Origin: Acidimicrobiaceae bacterium
GTDB taxonomy: Bacteria; Actinomycetota; Acidimicrobiia; Acidimicrobiales; RAAP-2
Reading direction: 5' to 3'
Length of the DNA stretch: 64,000 nt
Assembly (NCBI GenBank): GCA_003167415.1
Contig: PMTF01000009.1
Span: 116,063-180,062 of the forward strand
Shown here: piece by piece, positions 45,312-53,517 of the stretch
How positions within the stretch are numbered: the first letter of the stretch is position 1
How the letters are laid out: each line of letters begins with the position of its first letter
Position numbers and translations under genes: made by a program
The notes under the pieces: model-generated
Seen by the model: the letters and a program-made list of their open reading frames with translations, nothing else
The model's database searches: none
Told to the model about the DNA's origin: nothing

Positions 45312-45970
45312 TAGCTGGCCTCGCAGCGCCCTCGTCGATTCGGTAGGACGACCACGTGCTCGCCCGCGCGAACGGCCTCGCCGCGTCCGCCGATGCGCAC
45401 GGTGAGATAGCGCGCGTCGAGTCGCGACGACGTCGCCCACTGCGCGTTGGTGATGTCGAAGGAGAGGTCGGCCGGCAACGGCCACAAAGACGCCGGCTCG
45501 GCGAGCACGATCAACACCGTCCCTCGTTCGCGCACCCGGTCGACCAGTCGACGCGCCGCGGCGTGAGACGCGCGCGACGGTGGTCGCACGATCAAGAGGT
45601 CCACCCCGTCGAGCAGGTCGGCCGCGGACTCGGCCCACGCGCCGCGCGGACGCGGCACGAAGAGCACGCGACGAAGATCGACACCAAGGTCGGCGATGGC
45701 GACGACGCCCGGATCATCGACCCCCACGACCGCGCTCCAGTGCCCGCGCGCGCTCGACTCGGTGAGGAGACTGAGCGCGAGGCTCAGCCCGCCCAGTCCC
45801 GGTTGGGCCTGCACGACGACACTCGAACCACGGCGCAGTCCCCCATTGGGGACCAGCGGTCCCCAGGGCTCGCCGAGGGGCAGCATCCGGCTCTTGGCGA
45901 GGGCGACCGGGCGAAGCGTCGCCACGAGATCTTCAGGCAACGTAGGGCGATTGGAGGAAAAAGCGAACAT
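45311..45970 (-). CDS. imuA': ImuA'-type RecA-like mutasome protein
   Basis: A 219-residue RecA-fold protein. GGLRRGSSVVVQAQPGLGGLSLALSLL resembles the ATP-binding region in RecA/SulA-like ImuA proteins, though the Walker Lys-Ser/Thr is not conserved. Position upstream of imuB and dnaE2 supports the assignment. ATG 45970 lies within the LexA box (CGAACATATGTTCG), so operator and start codon coincide; a start 13 codons upstream (46009) is less likely. The transcript is therefore short-leadered or leaderless. Confidence 0.85.
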   Translation of the reverse strand: MFAFSSNRPTLPEDLVATLRPVALAKSRMLPLGEPWGPLVPNGGLRRGSSVVVQAQPGLGGLSLALSLLTESSARGHWSAVVGVDDPGVVAIADLGVDLRRVLFVPRPRGAWAESAADLLDGVDLLIVRPPSRASHAAARRLVDRVRERGTVLIVLAEPASLWPLPADLSFDITNAQWATSSRLDARYLTVRIGGRGEAVRAGEHVVVLPNRRGRCEAS

Positions 45971-45977
45971 ATGTTCG
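45964..45977. promoter_or_regulatory. LexA (SOS) box
   Basis: CGAACATATGTTCG is a perfect palindrome fitting the Gram-positive/actinobacterial LexA consensus CGAACNNNNGTTCG. It covers the imuA' start codon and lies 60 bases upstream of the divergent HMCES/SRAP start. LexA bound here would block the mutasome operon and perhaps the HMCES gene as well. Confidence 0.9.
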
Positions 45978-46037
45978 TAAGAGTAGCCAGTTGTCGTGAC
46001 AAGCGCCAATGGCCGAATTTCACGTCAGAATGGAGGT

Positions 46038-46745
46038 GTGTGTGGTCGCGTCGCCCTGTTCACCCCGCCGGTTCGACTGGCCCGACTGCTCGACGCCGCC
46101 TTAGCCGCGGGCCTCGATCCCGACGACCATCCCAGCTGGAACATAGGGCCGCAGCGACGCCTTTTCGCCGTGGCCGAGCGCGACGAGGAGCGACTCATGG
46201 ACCGCTACCGCTGGGGCCTCATCCCGAGTTGGTCCAAGGATCCGAAGATCGGCAATCGACTCTTCAACGCCCGCGGCGAGACCGTCGCCGAGAAGCCCTC
46301 CTTTCGCAGTGCCTTCACCAAGCGACCGTGCGTCATTCCCGTCGACGGCTTCTACGAGTGGGACCACCGTCCGGGCCACGTGAAGCAGGCGCACTTCTTC
46401 ACGCGCTCCGACGGACAACCGATGCTCTTCGCCGGCCTCTACGAGTACTGGCGAAGTCCCGAGGAACCGGCCGACGCCGAGATGACCAAGACCTGCACGA
46501 TCATCACCACCACCCCGAGTGAGGACATGGACGCGATCCACGACCGCATGCCCGTGGTCCTCGAGTTCGACGACGTCGACACCTGGATCAACGTGCGCGA
46601 GCACGAACCCGAAGAGCGATTACAACTCCTCGTACCGGCATCGAACGGCACGCTCGTGCACCACGGCGTCAGCTCGGCGGTGGGATCAGTCAAGAACGAC
46701 GGACCGGAGTTGATCGAGTCGGTGGAGTCCACGCCGCTGTTCTGA
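46038..46745 (+). CDS. HMCES/SRAP-family abasic-site-protecting protein (YedK type)
   Basis: A 235-residue SRAP protein. With GTG 46038 the second residue is Cys, the conserved Cys2 that forms a thiazolidine crosslink with abasic DNA. Asn77 (FNARGET), Glu107 (FYEWD) and His168 (IHDRMPVV) complete the active site. The start is therefore fixed by function although GGAGG lies only one base before it. SRAP proteins were first noticed through SOS-operon association, and this one diverges from the mutasome operon across the LexA box. Confidence 0.93.
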   Translation: MCGRVALFTPPVRLARLLDAALAAGLDPDDHPSWNIGPQRRLFAVAERDEERLMDRYRWGLIPSWSKDPKIGNRLFNARGETVAEKPSFRSAFTKRPCVIPVDGFYEWDHRPGHVKQAHFFTRSDGQPMLFAGLYEYWRSPEEPADAEMTKTCTIITTTPSEDMDAIHDRMPVVLEFDDVDTWINVREHEPEERLQLLVPASNGTLVHHGVSSAVGSVKNDGPELIESVESTPLF

Positions 46746-47400
46746 TTTTAAAAAGCCGAAAACCCCGAGTGACCAGTGAGCCGAAGCTCACCCGCCCCTC
46801 GGGGTTCCCGAAGGCACATCATTCGATGACCCGTGTCGGACAGGCCACCGCTTGACGGCTGGCACTTCACGTCATTTGTCGTTACTGACCGCGGACCGAA
46901 CTCCGCTGCCCGTTGGAGGAGTTCTGTTCCCCTTGCGAGGCCCCTCTCCCCTCCTGATCCGAATCCCCTTTCGGTTTTCCGTCTCATCGACAGGTGCTAC
47001 GTGAACTACGAGTGATACTGTGCCAGACCTTTCATGCCGCCGTCGGACCAATTGGTGATATCAGGAACTTTTGCCCAAAAGTTGTGACGTTTTCCACCGG
47101 TTTGTTCACACAGAGCACAACTTTCAACCACTTAGACGCATGTTTTGCACAGCCCGACGGTTCGACTGACCCTGCTTTTGGTCCAAATTCGAACGCTTCG
47201 TTACAGAAACCAGCCGCCCAATACGGGTACTTCGAACCCTCATAATCCAGTTTCCCAAGGCGGTGCCTTAACCTCCGCCTATGCCCGATGCGCGCACCAT
47301 GCACGTCACGACTTGCTCCTTTACTCGCCGCCAACGAGCGATGAGGTGTGGATTACTTCGACGAATTGCGGTCAACGAATTCGGATGTCGAGTCCGATAG
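46746..47400. other. Non-coding region, 655 bases, structured but unexplained
   Basis: No convincing gene was found on either strand. The first third has several hairpins (46761-46806, and a GAACTCC/GGAGTTC pair at about 46900-46926). The middle part (about 47030-47260) is clearly less GC-rich than the genome around it and holds modest open frames on both strands without recognised motifs. GGCGG and CCGCC near 47262-47283 form another small stem. It was searched by eye for tRNA, tmRNA and RNase P signatures; none matched. Confidence 0.45.
46761..46806 (+). repeat. Two-tier hairpin after the HMCES gene
   Basis: AACCCCGAG (46761-46769) pairs with CTCGGGGTT (46798-46806). Inside, GTGAGC (46776-46781) pairs with GCTCAC (46786-46791) closing a CGAA tetraloop, leaving a symmetric 6 by 6 internal loop. 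It starts 16 bases after the HMCES stop. Without a T-run it may be a factor-independent terminator variant or part of a structured RNA. Confidence 0.5.
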
Positions 47401-48261
47401 ATGACGATCCTCTTCGCGCTCCTTACGTCACTCACCAATGCCCTCGCCGTCACGTTGCAACACATCGCGAGCACGAGCGACGTTGAGAAGTCGTCCGGTT
47501 GGAAGTTCGTGAAATATTTGCTGCGACATCCACTTTGGTTAATGGGTTGGATCGCACTGTGTGGATCGCTCGTGTTCCAGGCGTTGGCCCTTCACTTCGG
47601 TCCGCTCTCGCTCGTGCAACCGATTCTCGTGACGGAGTTAATTCTCGCGCTCGTGCTTCGTCAGATCTGGCTCCGCCAATCGATACGAGGTGTCACGTGG
47701 ATGGCGGCCATTGCGACCGGCGCGGGTCTGGTGATCTTTCTCGTGATGACCTCGCCGCACGGTGCATCATTCCTACCCAGCTCGTCCGCGTGGACCGTCC
47801 CTTCGATCGTCTGTGTCGCCGTCGTGGCGCTCCTGGTCCTCCTTGCGCAGCGCGGTTCACCGGCTCGTCGCGCCGCGCTCTTCGCGAGCGCCACGGCGGT
47901 CATGTGGGCATTGGAAGCGACGTTCATCAAGGCCACGACCGACACGATCAGCACCTTGGGCTTCGGTGGTGCCTTCACCCGCTGGCCGGTGTACGCCCTG
48001 ATCGCCGGGGGCGTCGTTGGATTGCTGTGCGAGCAGGCGGCGCTGCACGTCGGTCCGCTCAGCGTCTCGCAGACCTTCATCGTCATTGTGGACCCGGTCG
48101 TGAGTGTCGCACTCGGAATCTGGCTGTACCGCGAACGTCTGCACCACGGAGCGCTGCACCTCTCGATCGGCGTCGTCGCCTTCGCCGTGATGTGCGCGGG
48201 AATCGTCGCCCTCACGCGAACGGCGCCGGCATCGATGAGCGCCGACGTGCACCGCCTCTAG
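47401..48261 (+). CDS. DMT-superfamily (EamA/NIPA-like) transporter
   Basis: A 286-residue protein with about nine to ten helices, starting MTILFALLTSLTNALAVTLQ. The paired GPLSLVQPILVTELILALVL and GPLSVSQTFIVIVDPVVSVALG segments show the internal duplication of DMT transporters. Such actinobacterial proteins are usually called DMT-family multidrug or metabolite exporters, and magnesium-related NIPA proteins are similar; no substrate is assigned. The ATG is preceded by the unexplained non-coding region. Confidence 0.8.
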   Translation: MTILFALLTSLTNALAVTLQHIASTSDVEKSSGWKFVKYLLRHPLWLMGWIALCGSLVFQALALHFGPLSLVQPILVTELILALVLRQIWLRQSIRGVTWMAAIATGAGLVIFLVMTSPHGASFLPSSSAWTVPSIVCVAVVALLVLLAQRGSPARRAALFASATAVMWALEATFIKATTDTISTLGFGGAFTRWPVYALIAGGVVGLLCEQAALHVGPLSVSQTFIVIVDPVVSVALGIWLYRERLHHGALHLSIGVVAFAVMCAGIVALTRTAPASMSADVHRL

Positions 48262-48268
48262 CGAATGA

Positions 48269-49324
48269 CTAATCGTCCCAGAGGCGCTGCGAATAAATAG
48301 TTCGCCACGATCGTCGCGCACTCGTCGCGGCGTGGATCGAGGCGACGCTCGCTAAGCCCAGCGCCAACATCATCGGGAGCCAGAAATCGTGTCGCGAGTA
48401 CGTGGCCACAATGGCACCGGCGACGTGGGCTTGACCACTCTGTACTTCGAGCGCAATCACCCAGGCGACGAAGGCCAGGAACGTCAACGTGAGTGATATC
48501 GACGTCAACACCGACACCGTGCGTCCAAGGCGGAGGGTCTCGGGCGGCAGGTTGACCCGATTGGCGACGATGGCCAGACCGGCGATCGAGAGCAGCCAAC
48601 CGGCGATCCCGACGGTCCAGATGAGGTTACCCATGAGAGCCGCCAAGGCGGGATGTCCGCCGGTCCAGACGATGTGCCCTTTGGGAACTGAACTCCAGTG
48701 ACCGTCTCCATTGAGGAGAACCTGAGCAATTTCGAACACGAACATGGCGAGCAACGTGACCGGTGGCACCCAGGTGAGGAGATACATCGGACGTCGATTC
48801 CTACTTTTCTCACGTACGATTCCGTGGCGCAACGTGACCAGACCAACGCTCAATACGAAGAAGGTGAGTACGTAAAGTCCGTCCACGACCATCGTGGACG
48901 CACCGGCGACCCACGTGGCAGTTGAGATCGACGGATGGACCCAATGGATCCCCGGTTCGGACACGACTCTCGTTCGAAAAAGTGTGAGTTGAAACGGGTA
49001 ACCAGTCTCAACGGCGCCGGCACTCGAACGGACCACGAATCGGCCCATGATGAATAACACGAAGGGCACCACCGCCAACCACGGCAGCGTGCTCGCCGCA
49101 ACGGACGTTCGGGTCCTATTCGCGAGGAGGCCGTAGGTGCGCGGCATCCCACGAGCTTGAAGACGCGATCGCATCGCGTCACGTATCAATCCGAAGGCAA
49201 TCACTTGTTCGGAACGACCTTCGACCTTGAGATCGTCGACGACCGCGCGCATCTCTTCGCCGTAGCGCTCTCTCCACCACTTCGGATAACAGCGAAGCGC
49301 GAAGTCGATCAATGAACGTCCCAC
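48269..49324 (-). CDS. Polytopic membrane protein co-encoded with a PadR regulator
   Basis: A 351-residue protein. The N-terminal 60 residues (DFALRCYPKWWRERYGEEMRAVVDDL) are soluble and resemble the leader region found in PadR-associated membrane proteins, followed by about seven membrane helices. Its start lies 2 bases after the stop of the PadR-type gene, so the two form an operon. No transporter or enzyme motif is recognised. A signalling or envelope-stress role is only a guess from this common gene pairing. Confidence 0.7.
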   Translation of the reverse strand: MGRSLIDFALRCYPKWWRERYGEEMRAVVDDLKVEGRSEQVIAFGLIRDAMRSRLQARGMPRTYGLLANRTRTSVAASTLPWLAVVPFVLFIMGRFVVRSSAGAVETGYPFQLTLFRTRVVSEPGIHWVHPSISTATWVAGASTMVVDGLYVLTFFVLSVGLVTLRHGIVREKSRNRRPMYLLTWVPPVTLLAMFVFEIAQVLLNGDGHWSSVPKGHIVWTGGHPALAALMGNLIWTVGIAGWLLSIAGLAIVANRVNLPPETLRLGRTVSVLTSISLTLTFLAFVAWVIALEVQSGQAHVAGAIVATYSRHDFWLPMMLALGLASVASIHAATSARRSWRTIYSQRLWDD

Positions 49325-49326
49325 GC

Positions 49327-49641
49327 TCAGCCGATCACCCCGAGGCGTTTGAGTCCGAGGGTCGCAACCTTCATCGCGCTCTGCAGTCGTTCGGTCAACA
49401 CCGCCGAGCCTGCCCCCGTGATCCGATACGGGCGCCGACGATCCTTGGCCGGCAACGCGACGACGAGGCCCTCTTCTTCGAGGCGCACGAGAACGCCGTA
49501 GAGGGTGCCCGGGCCGAACACCGTGCCGGTCATCTCTTCGATGTCTTTGATGATCGCGTAGCCGTGTTTTGGGCCACCGGTCAGACTCGTCAGCACCAGA
49601 ATGGTCGGGTCTTGGGTACGACCTAAGCGTTTCGACTCCAC
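49327..49641 (-). CDS. PadR-family transcriptional regulator
   Basis: A 104-residue winged-helix protein. DPTILVLTSLTGGPKHGYAIIKDIEEMTG and GTLYGVLVRLEEEGLV are the DNA-binding helices and wing of PadR. The C-terminal part is short (PadR-s1 type). The GTG start at 49641 has a strong GGAGGGGAGG region before it. An imperfect palindrome (ACTACGCAATTCGTAATAGT, 49674-49693) upstream could be its autoregulatory operator. It likely controls its own operon with the downstream membrane protein. Confidence 0.9.
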   Translation of the reverse strand: MESKRLGRTQDPTILVLTSLTGGPKHGYAIIKDIEEMTGTVFGPGTLYGVLVRLEEEGLVVALPAKDRRRPYRITGAGSAVLTERLQSAMKVATLGLKRLGVIG

Positions 49642-49983
49642 TGCCGCCTCCCCTCCACGAAATGCACGATACTACGCAATTCGTAATAGTGCTTCTGGAA
49701 CGACAAAACTCGCAACCGCCAAGAATCGAGAACGACTCGTTCCGTGGTCACGCGTTCGTGGAGTCAAACGTCATAATCAAACTGAAAAGGCCCGTATCGC
49801 CAATGAATTATCACGTTGTTGCGTCAATGTTTTGAACGAACAACAGTAAAATATTTGTGTGCCTCAGGTAAGGCCGTCCTTGACCCCCCCGCATTTTGCG
49901 TGTTGTTTCAAAGGTGACACGAGTCAAGAGTCTCGCTTAACGAAAATGCAGACTCACCGCGTCACCATCGCTCGGCGCTGTAC
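49642..49983. other. Intergenic region, 342 bases, divergent promoters
   Basis: The stretch separates the divergent PadR and GGDEF-EAL genes. The 49674-49693 palindrome-like sequence lies close to padR. The part around 49780-49880 is AT-rich (for example AGTAAAATATTTG), and a run of C residues occurs near 49885. No gene or RNA family recognised. Confidence 0.5.
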
Positions 49984-52359
49984 GTGAGTGACTGGATCGC
50001 TCCGAGGCCCGGTCGAAAAAGTCCACGCCGGAGCTTTTGGATCGCCGCCGCGGTGGTCGTCATAGCTATCGGTTTCTTAGGATCTTTCTTCGGCGCCAAG
50101 AATCTCGCCCAGAACGATGTTCAAAAGGCCCATCAAAATCTCCAGACGTCGTCCGCCGAAATTGCGTCCGTGCTCAACCTCGCCATACAACACGAACAGG
50201 ACCTCGCGATCAGCGCCGGTGCGTTCATCGTCGAGAACCCCAACGCCTCGGAGTCGAGCTTCATCCGCTGGGTCAACAATGAGGACGCCTTCCACCGTTA
50301 TCCCGAGATCCTCGCCGTGGCCATAGTCGACGTTGTGCACCCCTCCCAGTTGACGGCCTTCGCCGCGCGTGCCGCAATTGATGAGCAAGAGTCCAAGGCA
50401 CCGAACCAGACCTTTACCCTCACCCCCCCGGGCAAGCGACCGTTTTACTGCTTAGTGGACGTCGAACACGCACGACCAGGGCTGACGGAGATTCCGATTG
50501 GCCTCGATATGTGTGACTCGTCTCTCGGACCGCAACTGCTCCAAGCCCGCGACTCCGGTCAACCTACCTACGCCCCCGACAGTTTGGGCGGCCCGGCCGC
50601 CTTTGCCGTGGGCACACCTCTGTATCGAAATGGCAGCCACCCGTACACGCTGGCCGGTCGCCGCGCGGCCCTGATTGGCTTCACCGGCACCGAGATTCGG
50701 CCCAACACGATCTTGATGACGGCGCTGCTCGGTCACCCCAATGATGCCGTGGCGTTCCACTATCAACGAAGTGGTTCGAACGCGACATTTAAGGCCGGTC
50801 ATCGGCCCAAGAATGCAATGTCGTCGACAATCAACCTTCATAACGGGTGGCACGTGAACGTCTTTACCACCGCCGTCGACGGAAGCATCTTCGGCCAAGG
50901 CGATCCAACGCTGCTCTTCCTCGGGGGGGCCCTGCTGAGCCTTTTGCTGGGACTGCTGATCTTCGTACTCGGCACGAGCCGTTCGAGTGCCATGCAACTC
51001 GTGAAGGAGCGAACCGATCAGCTCCAACACCAGGCATTGCACGATTCGCTCACCGGGCTGCCCAATCGTGCCTTGATCCTCGACCGCATCGATCGGATGC
51101 TGATGCGCGCGAGACGAGAGGACACCGAGGTCGCGGCACTCTTCTTGGACCTCGACAATTTCAAGGACATCAACGACACGTTGGGACATCGCGCCGGTGA
51201 CGAGTTGTTGGTCAGTGTTGGCGTTCGATTGAAGAGCGCGGTACGCGAAAACGACACCGTCGGGCGCCTCGGTGGCGACGAATTCGTCGTCCTCGCCGAT
51301 GGCGTCTCATTGGACGCTGGCGTGGACGTGGTGGCCGAACGTTTGCTCGACGTGATGGCGACGCCGTTCATCATCGCGGCCAGCAAGGTACCGCTCTCGG
51401 TCTCGGCGAGTATCGGCATCGCCGAGGGTGATCGTGCGACCCCCGAAGCGCTTCTCCAAGACGCTGATATTGCGCTGTATCAAGCCAAAGAGGGCGGAAA
51501 ACAGAGGGCCGTCAAGTTCATGCCGTCAATGCAGGCATCGGTCGACCATCATCGAGCTCTGGAAGTCGACCTGCAGGGCGCACTCGAAGGCGAACAGTTC
51601 TTCTTGATGTACCAACCCACGGTCGACCTGTCGACCGGTGCCTTTACTGGCGTCGAAGCTCTCCTGCGTTGGAGGCAGCCCGAGCGAGGCGTCGTGCAAC
51701 CCAACGACTTCATCCCGGCGCTCGAGTCCTCCGGACTCATCATCCCCGTCGGCGCGTGGGTCCTGCACGAAGCGTGTCGACAGGGTGCGATCTGGCAGAA
51801 CCACGGCTACCGATTCACCGTCTCGGTGAACATCTCGGCCAAACAGCTCGAACGCGACCGCCTCGTCACGGACGTCCGAGAAGCAATATCGATGAGCGGC
51901 TTCGACGCCAACCAGCTCATCCTGGAACTCACCGAAACGGCGTTGATGCACGATTCCGGTTCGACGCTGTCGCGACTGATGTTGTTGAAGGCGCTGGGCG
52001 TGCGCGTGGCGATCGACGACTTCGGCACGGGGTACTCGTCCCTCGCCTACCTACGGCAGTTCCCGATCGACATCTTGAAGATCGATCGATCATTCGTGTC
52101 CGGCATCGCGGACTCCAGGGAATCGGCGGCTCTCGTGCACACCCTCGTGCAGCTCGGCAAGGTGCTCGGTATCGAGACGATCGCCGAAGGGGTCGAGACG
52201 AACGACCAGCGCTCGCGCCTCGAGATCGAGAACGTCGACACGGGACAAGGCTTCTTGTTCGCGCGCCCCCTCGCCGTCGCCGACCTTGATCGCCTCCTTC
52301 TGGACTCCGCCGGAAAGCCGGAGTGGCTCAGCGTCGCACTTCCGGGAGACAATTCCTAG
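49984..52359 (+). CDS. Membrane CHASE-GGDEF-EAL cyclic-di-GMP enzyme
   Basis: A 791-residue protein. Membrane helices lie near 18-38 and 310-330 and enclose a CHASE-like sensor (about 75-290). The GGDEF domain has a full GGDEF motif (430-434) and an upstream RxxD I-site (421-424), so diguanylate cyclase activity with feedback inhibition is likely. The EAL domain has EALLRW (558-563), DDFGTGYSSL and IETIAEGVET, so phosphodiesterase residues are also largely intact. The net direction cannot be told. GTG 49984 is the start. It stands alone. Confidence 0.92.
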   Translation: MSDWIAPRPGRKSPRRSFWIAAAVVVIAIGFLGSFFGAKNLAQNDVQKAHQNLQTSSAEIASVLNLAIQHEQDLAISAGAFIVENPNASESSFIRWVNNEDAFHRYPEILAVAIVDVVHPSQLTAFAARAAIDEQESKAPNQTFTLTPPGKRPFYCLVDVEHARPGLTEIPIGLDMCDSSLGPQLLQARDSGQPTYAPDSLGGPAAFAVGTPLYRNGSHPYTLAGRRAALIGFTGTEIRPNTILMTALLGHPNDAVAFHYQRSGSNATFKAGHRPKNAMSSTINLHNGWHVNVFTTAVDGSIFGQGDPTLLFLGGALLSLLLGLLIFVLGTSRSSAMQLVKERTDQLQHQALHDSLTGLPNRALILDRIDRMLMRARREDTEVAALFLDLDNFKDINDTLGHRAGDELLVSVGVRLKSAVRENDTVGRLGGDEFVVLADGVSLDAGVDVVAERLLDVMATPFIIAASKVPLSVSASIGIAEGDRATPEALLQDADIALYQAKEGGKQRAVKFMPSMQASVDHHRALEVDLQGALEGEQFFLMYQPTVDLSTGAFTGVEALLRWRQPERGVVQPNDFIPALESSGLIIPVGAWVLHEACRQGAIWQNHGYRFTVSVNISAKQLERDRLVTDVREAISMSGFDANQLILELTETALMHDSGSTLSRLMLLKALGVRVAIDDFGTGYSSLAYLRQFPIDILKIDRSFVSGIADSRESAALVHTLVQLGKVLGIETIAEGVETNDQRSRLEIENVDTGQGFLFARPLAVADLDRLLLDSAGKPEWLSVALPGDNS

Positions 52360-52457
52360 CTCGCCCTCGGAATTGGTTCTCGTCAAAGCAGCGGTCACAA
52401 ACGCAACTTCTCCGGTGACATATACAGTGGCCAACAAAAGCGGCGAAGGGGAACGTG

Positions 52458-52886
52458 ATGCCAAAGAGTGCTCCAGATGAAGAATCGGCTTCGAGCAAGA
52501 TCACCAAGCGGACTCAAGAACTAGGAGATTGGCGAGGAGAAACCCTGGCACAACTGCGCCAGCTCATCCTCGACGCCGATCCCAAAATCGAAGAAGAGTG
52601 GAAGTGGGTGAAGCCAAGCAGTCCGGGTGTACCCGTCTGGTCCCGCGACGGAGGCATCTGCACCGGGGAGGTGTACAAAGAGGTCGTGAAGCTCACGTTC
52701 TTTCGGGGAGCCTCAGTGAAGGACCCCAAGAAGCTCTTCAACTCCAGCCTGGAAGGCAACGTACGCCGAGCGATCGACTTTCGAGAGGGTGAGAAGATCA
52801 ATCAAGCGCCGTTCAAGCAACTCATTCGCGACGCCGTGGCGGCGAACGCCGCAGTGCTCTCGCAGCGCGCGGCCAAAAAGAAGTGA
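52458..52886 (+). CDS. DUF1801-family protein
   Basis: A 142-residue protein with the DUF1801 pattern: QLRQLILDADPKIEEEWKWVKPSSPGVPVWSRDGGICTG, then KEVVKLTFFRGASVKDPKKLFN and a basic C-terminus. Members have a YdhG-like fold and unknown function. GAAGGGGA precedes ATG 52458; GTG 52455 is the alternative start. It lies 30 bases before the next small gene. Confidence 0.78.
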   Translation: MPKSAPDEESASSKITKRTQELGDWRGETLAQLRQLILDADPKIEEEWKWVKPSSPGVPVWSRDGGICTGEVYKEVVKLTFFRGASVKDPKKLFNSSLEGNVRRAIDFREGEKINQAPFKQLIRDAVAANAAVLSQRAAKKK

Positions 52887-52916
52887 GCCGGGCAGGCCCC
52901 ACGATGCAGGTGCAAC

Positions 52917-53294
52917 GTGAACGGCTCGATCGACGACACCTTGTACGAGACCGTCTATGAGGGAACCGGCGGTGGCAACGACGCGAGGTACGCCGGGACT
53001 GTCTCCGCGGTGTGCGCGCCGGGCAATTACGCCCGCGGGATGATGGGCGGGGTCGAGATTGCGCAGAGGGCCGAGAAGGCGACCGGCGTGTCCACCGGAT
53101 TCCTTGCGGCCCAGACCGGACCGTACGGCAGAGTCATTTGGCTCGCGGGCTACAAGACACTGGCGAAGTATGAAGCGGCGCAACACAGTTTGGCGGCCGA
53201 TACGAGTTTCATCGAGTTCCTCGACGCAACGACCGGCGCCTATCAGCCAGACCCGAGCGTCACGCAGAGCACTTTGCATATGAGGCTCAACTAA
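52917..53294 (+). CDS. Small conserved-looking protein, unknown function
   Basis: A 125-residue protein from GTG 52917. The composition is normal and soluble, with two similar-length halves suggestive of a dimeric alpha-beta barrel (NIPSNAP/ABM-like), but no family is assigned. It lies 30 bases downstream of the DUF1801 gene on the same strand and may be co-transcribed. Its stop is 30 bases before the tRNA-derived direct repeat at 53324. Confidence 0.6.
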   Translation: MNGSIDDTLYETVYEGTGGGNDARYAGTVSAVCAPGNYARGMMGGVEIAQRAEKATGVSTGFLAAQTGPYGRVIWLAGYKTLAKYEAAQHSLAADTSFIEFLDATTGAYQPDPSVTQSTLHMRLN

Positions 53295-53323
53295 ATTCTC
53301 TGGCTCGCAACCGGTTATCGACC

Positions 53324-53343
53324 TCGGAGTGGAGGTGATGGGA
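53324..53343 (-). repeat. Duplicate of the tRNA-Ala 3' end (putative distal att site)
   Basis: TCGGAGTGGAGGTGATGGGA is identical over 20 bases to 54234-54253, which spans the last 14 bases of tRNA-Ala and 6 bases beyond. It lies on the 3' side of the tRNA at 910 bases and in the same orientation, as an att site left by site-specific integration would. It shares no coding role. Confidence 0.75.
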
Positions 53344-53437
53344 CTTCACTTTCACGCTTGAGGTCCTTATTTCGTAGGGTTCGGTGGGTCGATTACGCCT
53401 CGTCTGGAGCACCGATGGCCTCGCCACCGTAACCTTC

Positions 53438-53517
53438 GGCGGCGCTAACTGTCAAACAAGTGAGACTTGGTCTACGAATCGCACCGACGTCACACTTCTT
53501 TGCCAGTTAGCGCCGCC
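53438..53517. repeat. 29-bp imperfect inverted repeat, 80 bases overall
   Basis: The left arm (53438-53466) and right arm (53489-53517) pair at 26 of 29 positions with 22 bases between them. The outer 14 bp (GGCGGCGCTAACTG) pair without error. The right arm overlaps the stop of the DHFR-like gene. The arms contain CGCTAAC and GTTAGCG, which recall integron attC boxes but do not satisfy the consensus. A bidirectional terminator or a recombination hairpin are the options. Confidence 0.65.

Noticed and set aside
47190..47300. tRNA-like fragment around GGGTACTTCGAACCC
   Set aside because: The T-loop-like sequence has no matching acceptor, D or anticodon arms on either strand.
53438..53517. Definite integron attC site
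   Set aside because: CGCTAAC and GTTAGCG do not fit the RYYYAAC/GTTRRRY consensus at all positions and no integrase is visible, so only a resemblance is reported.
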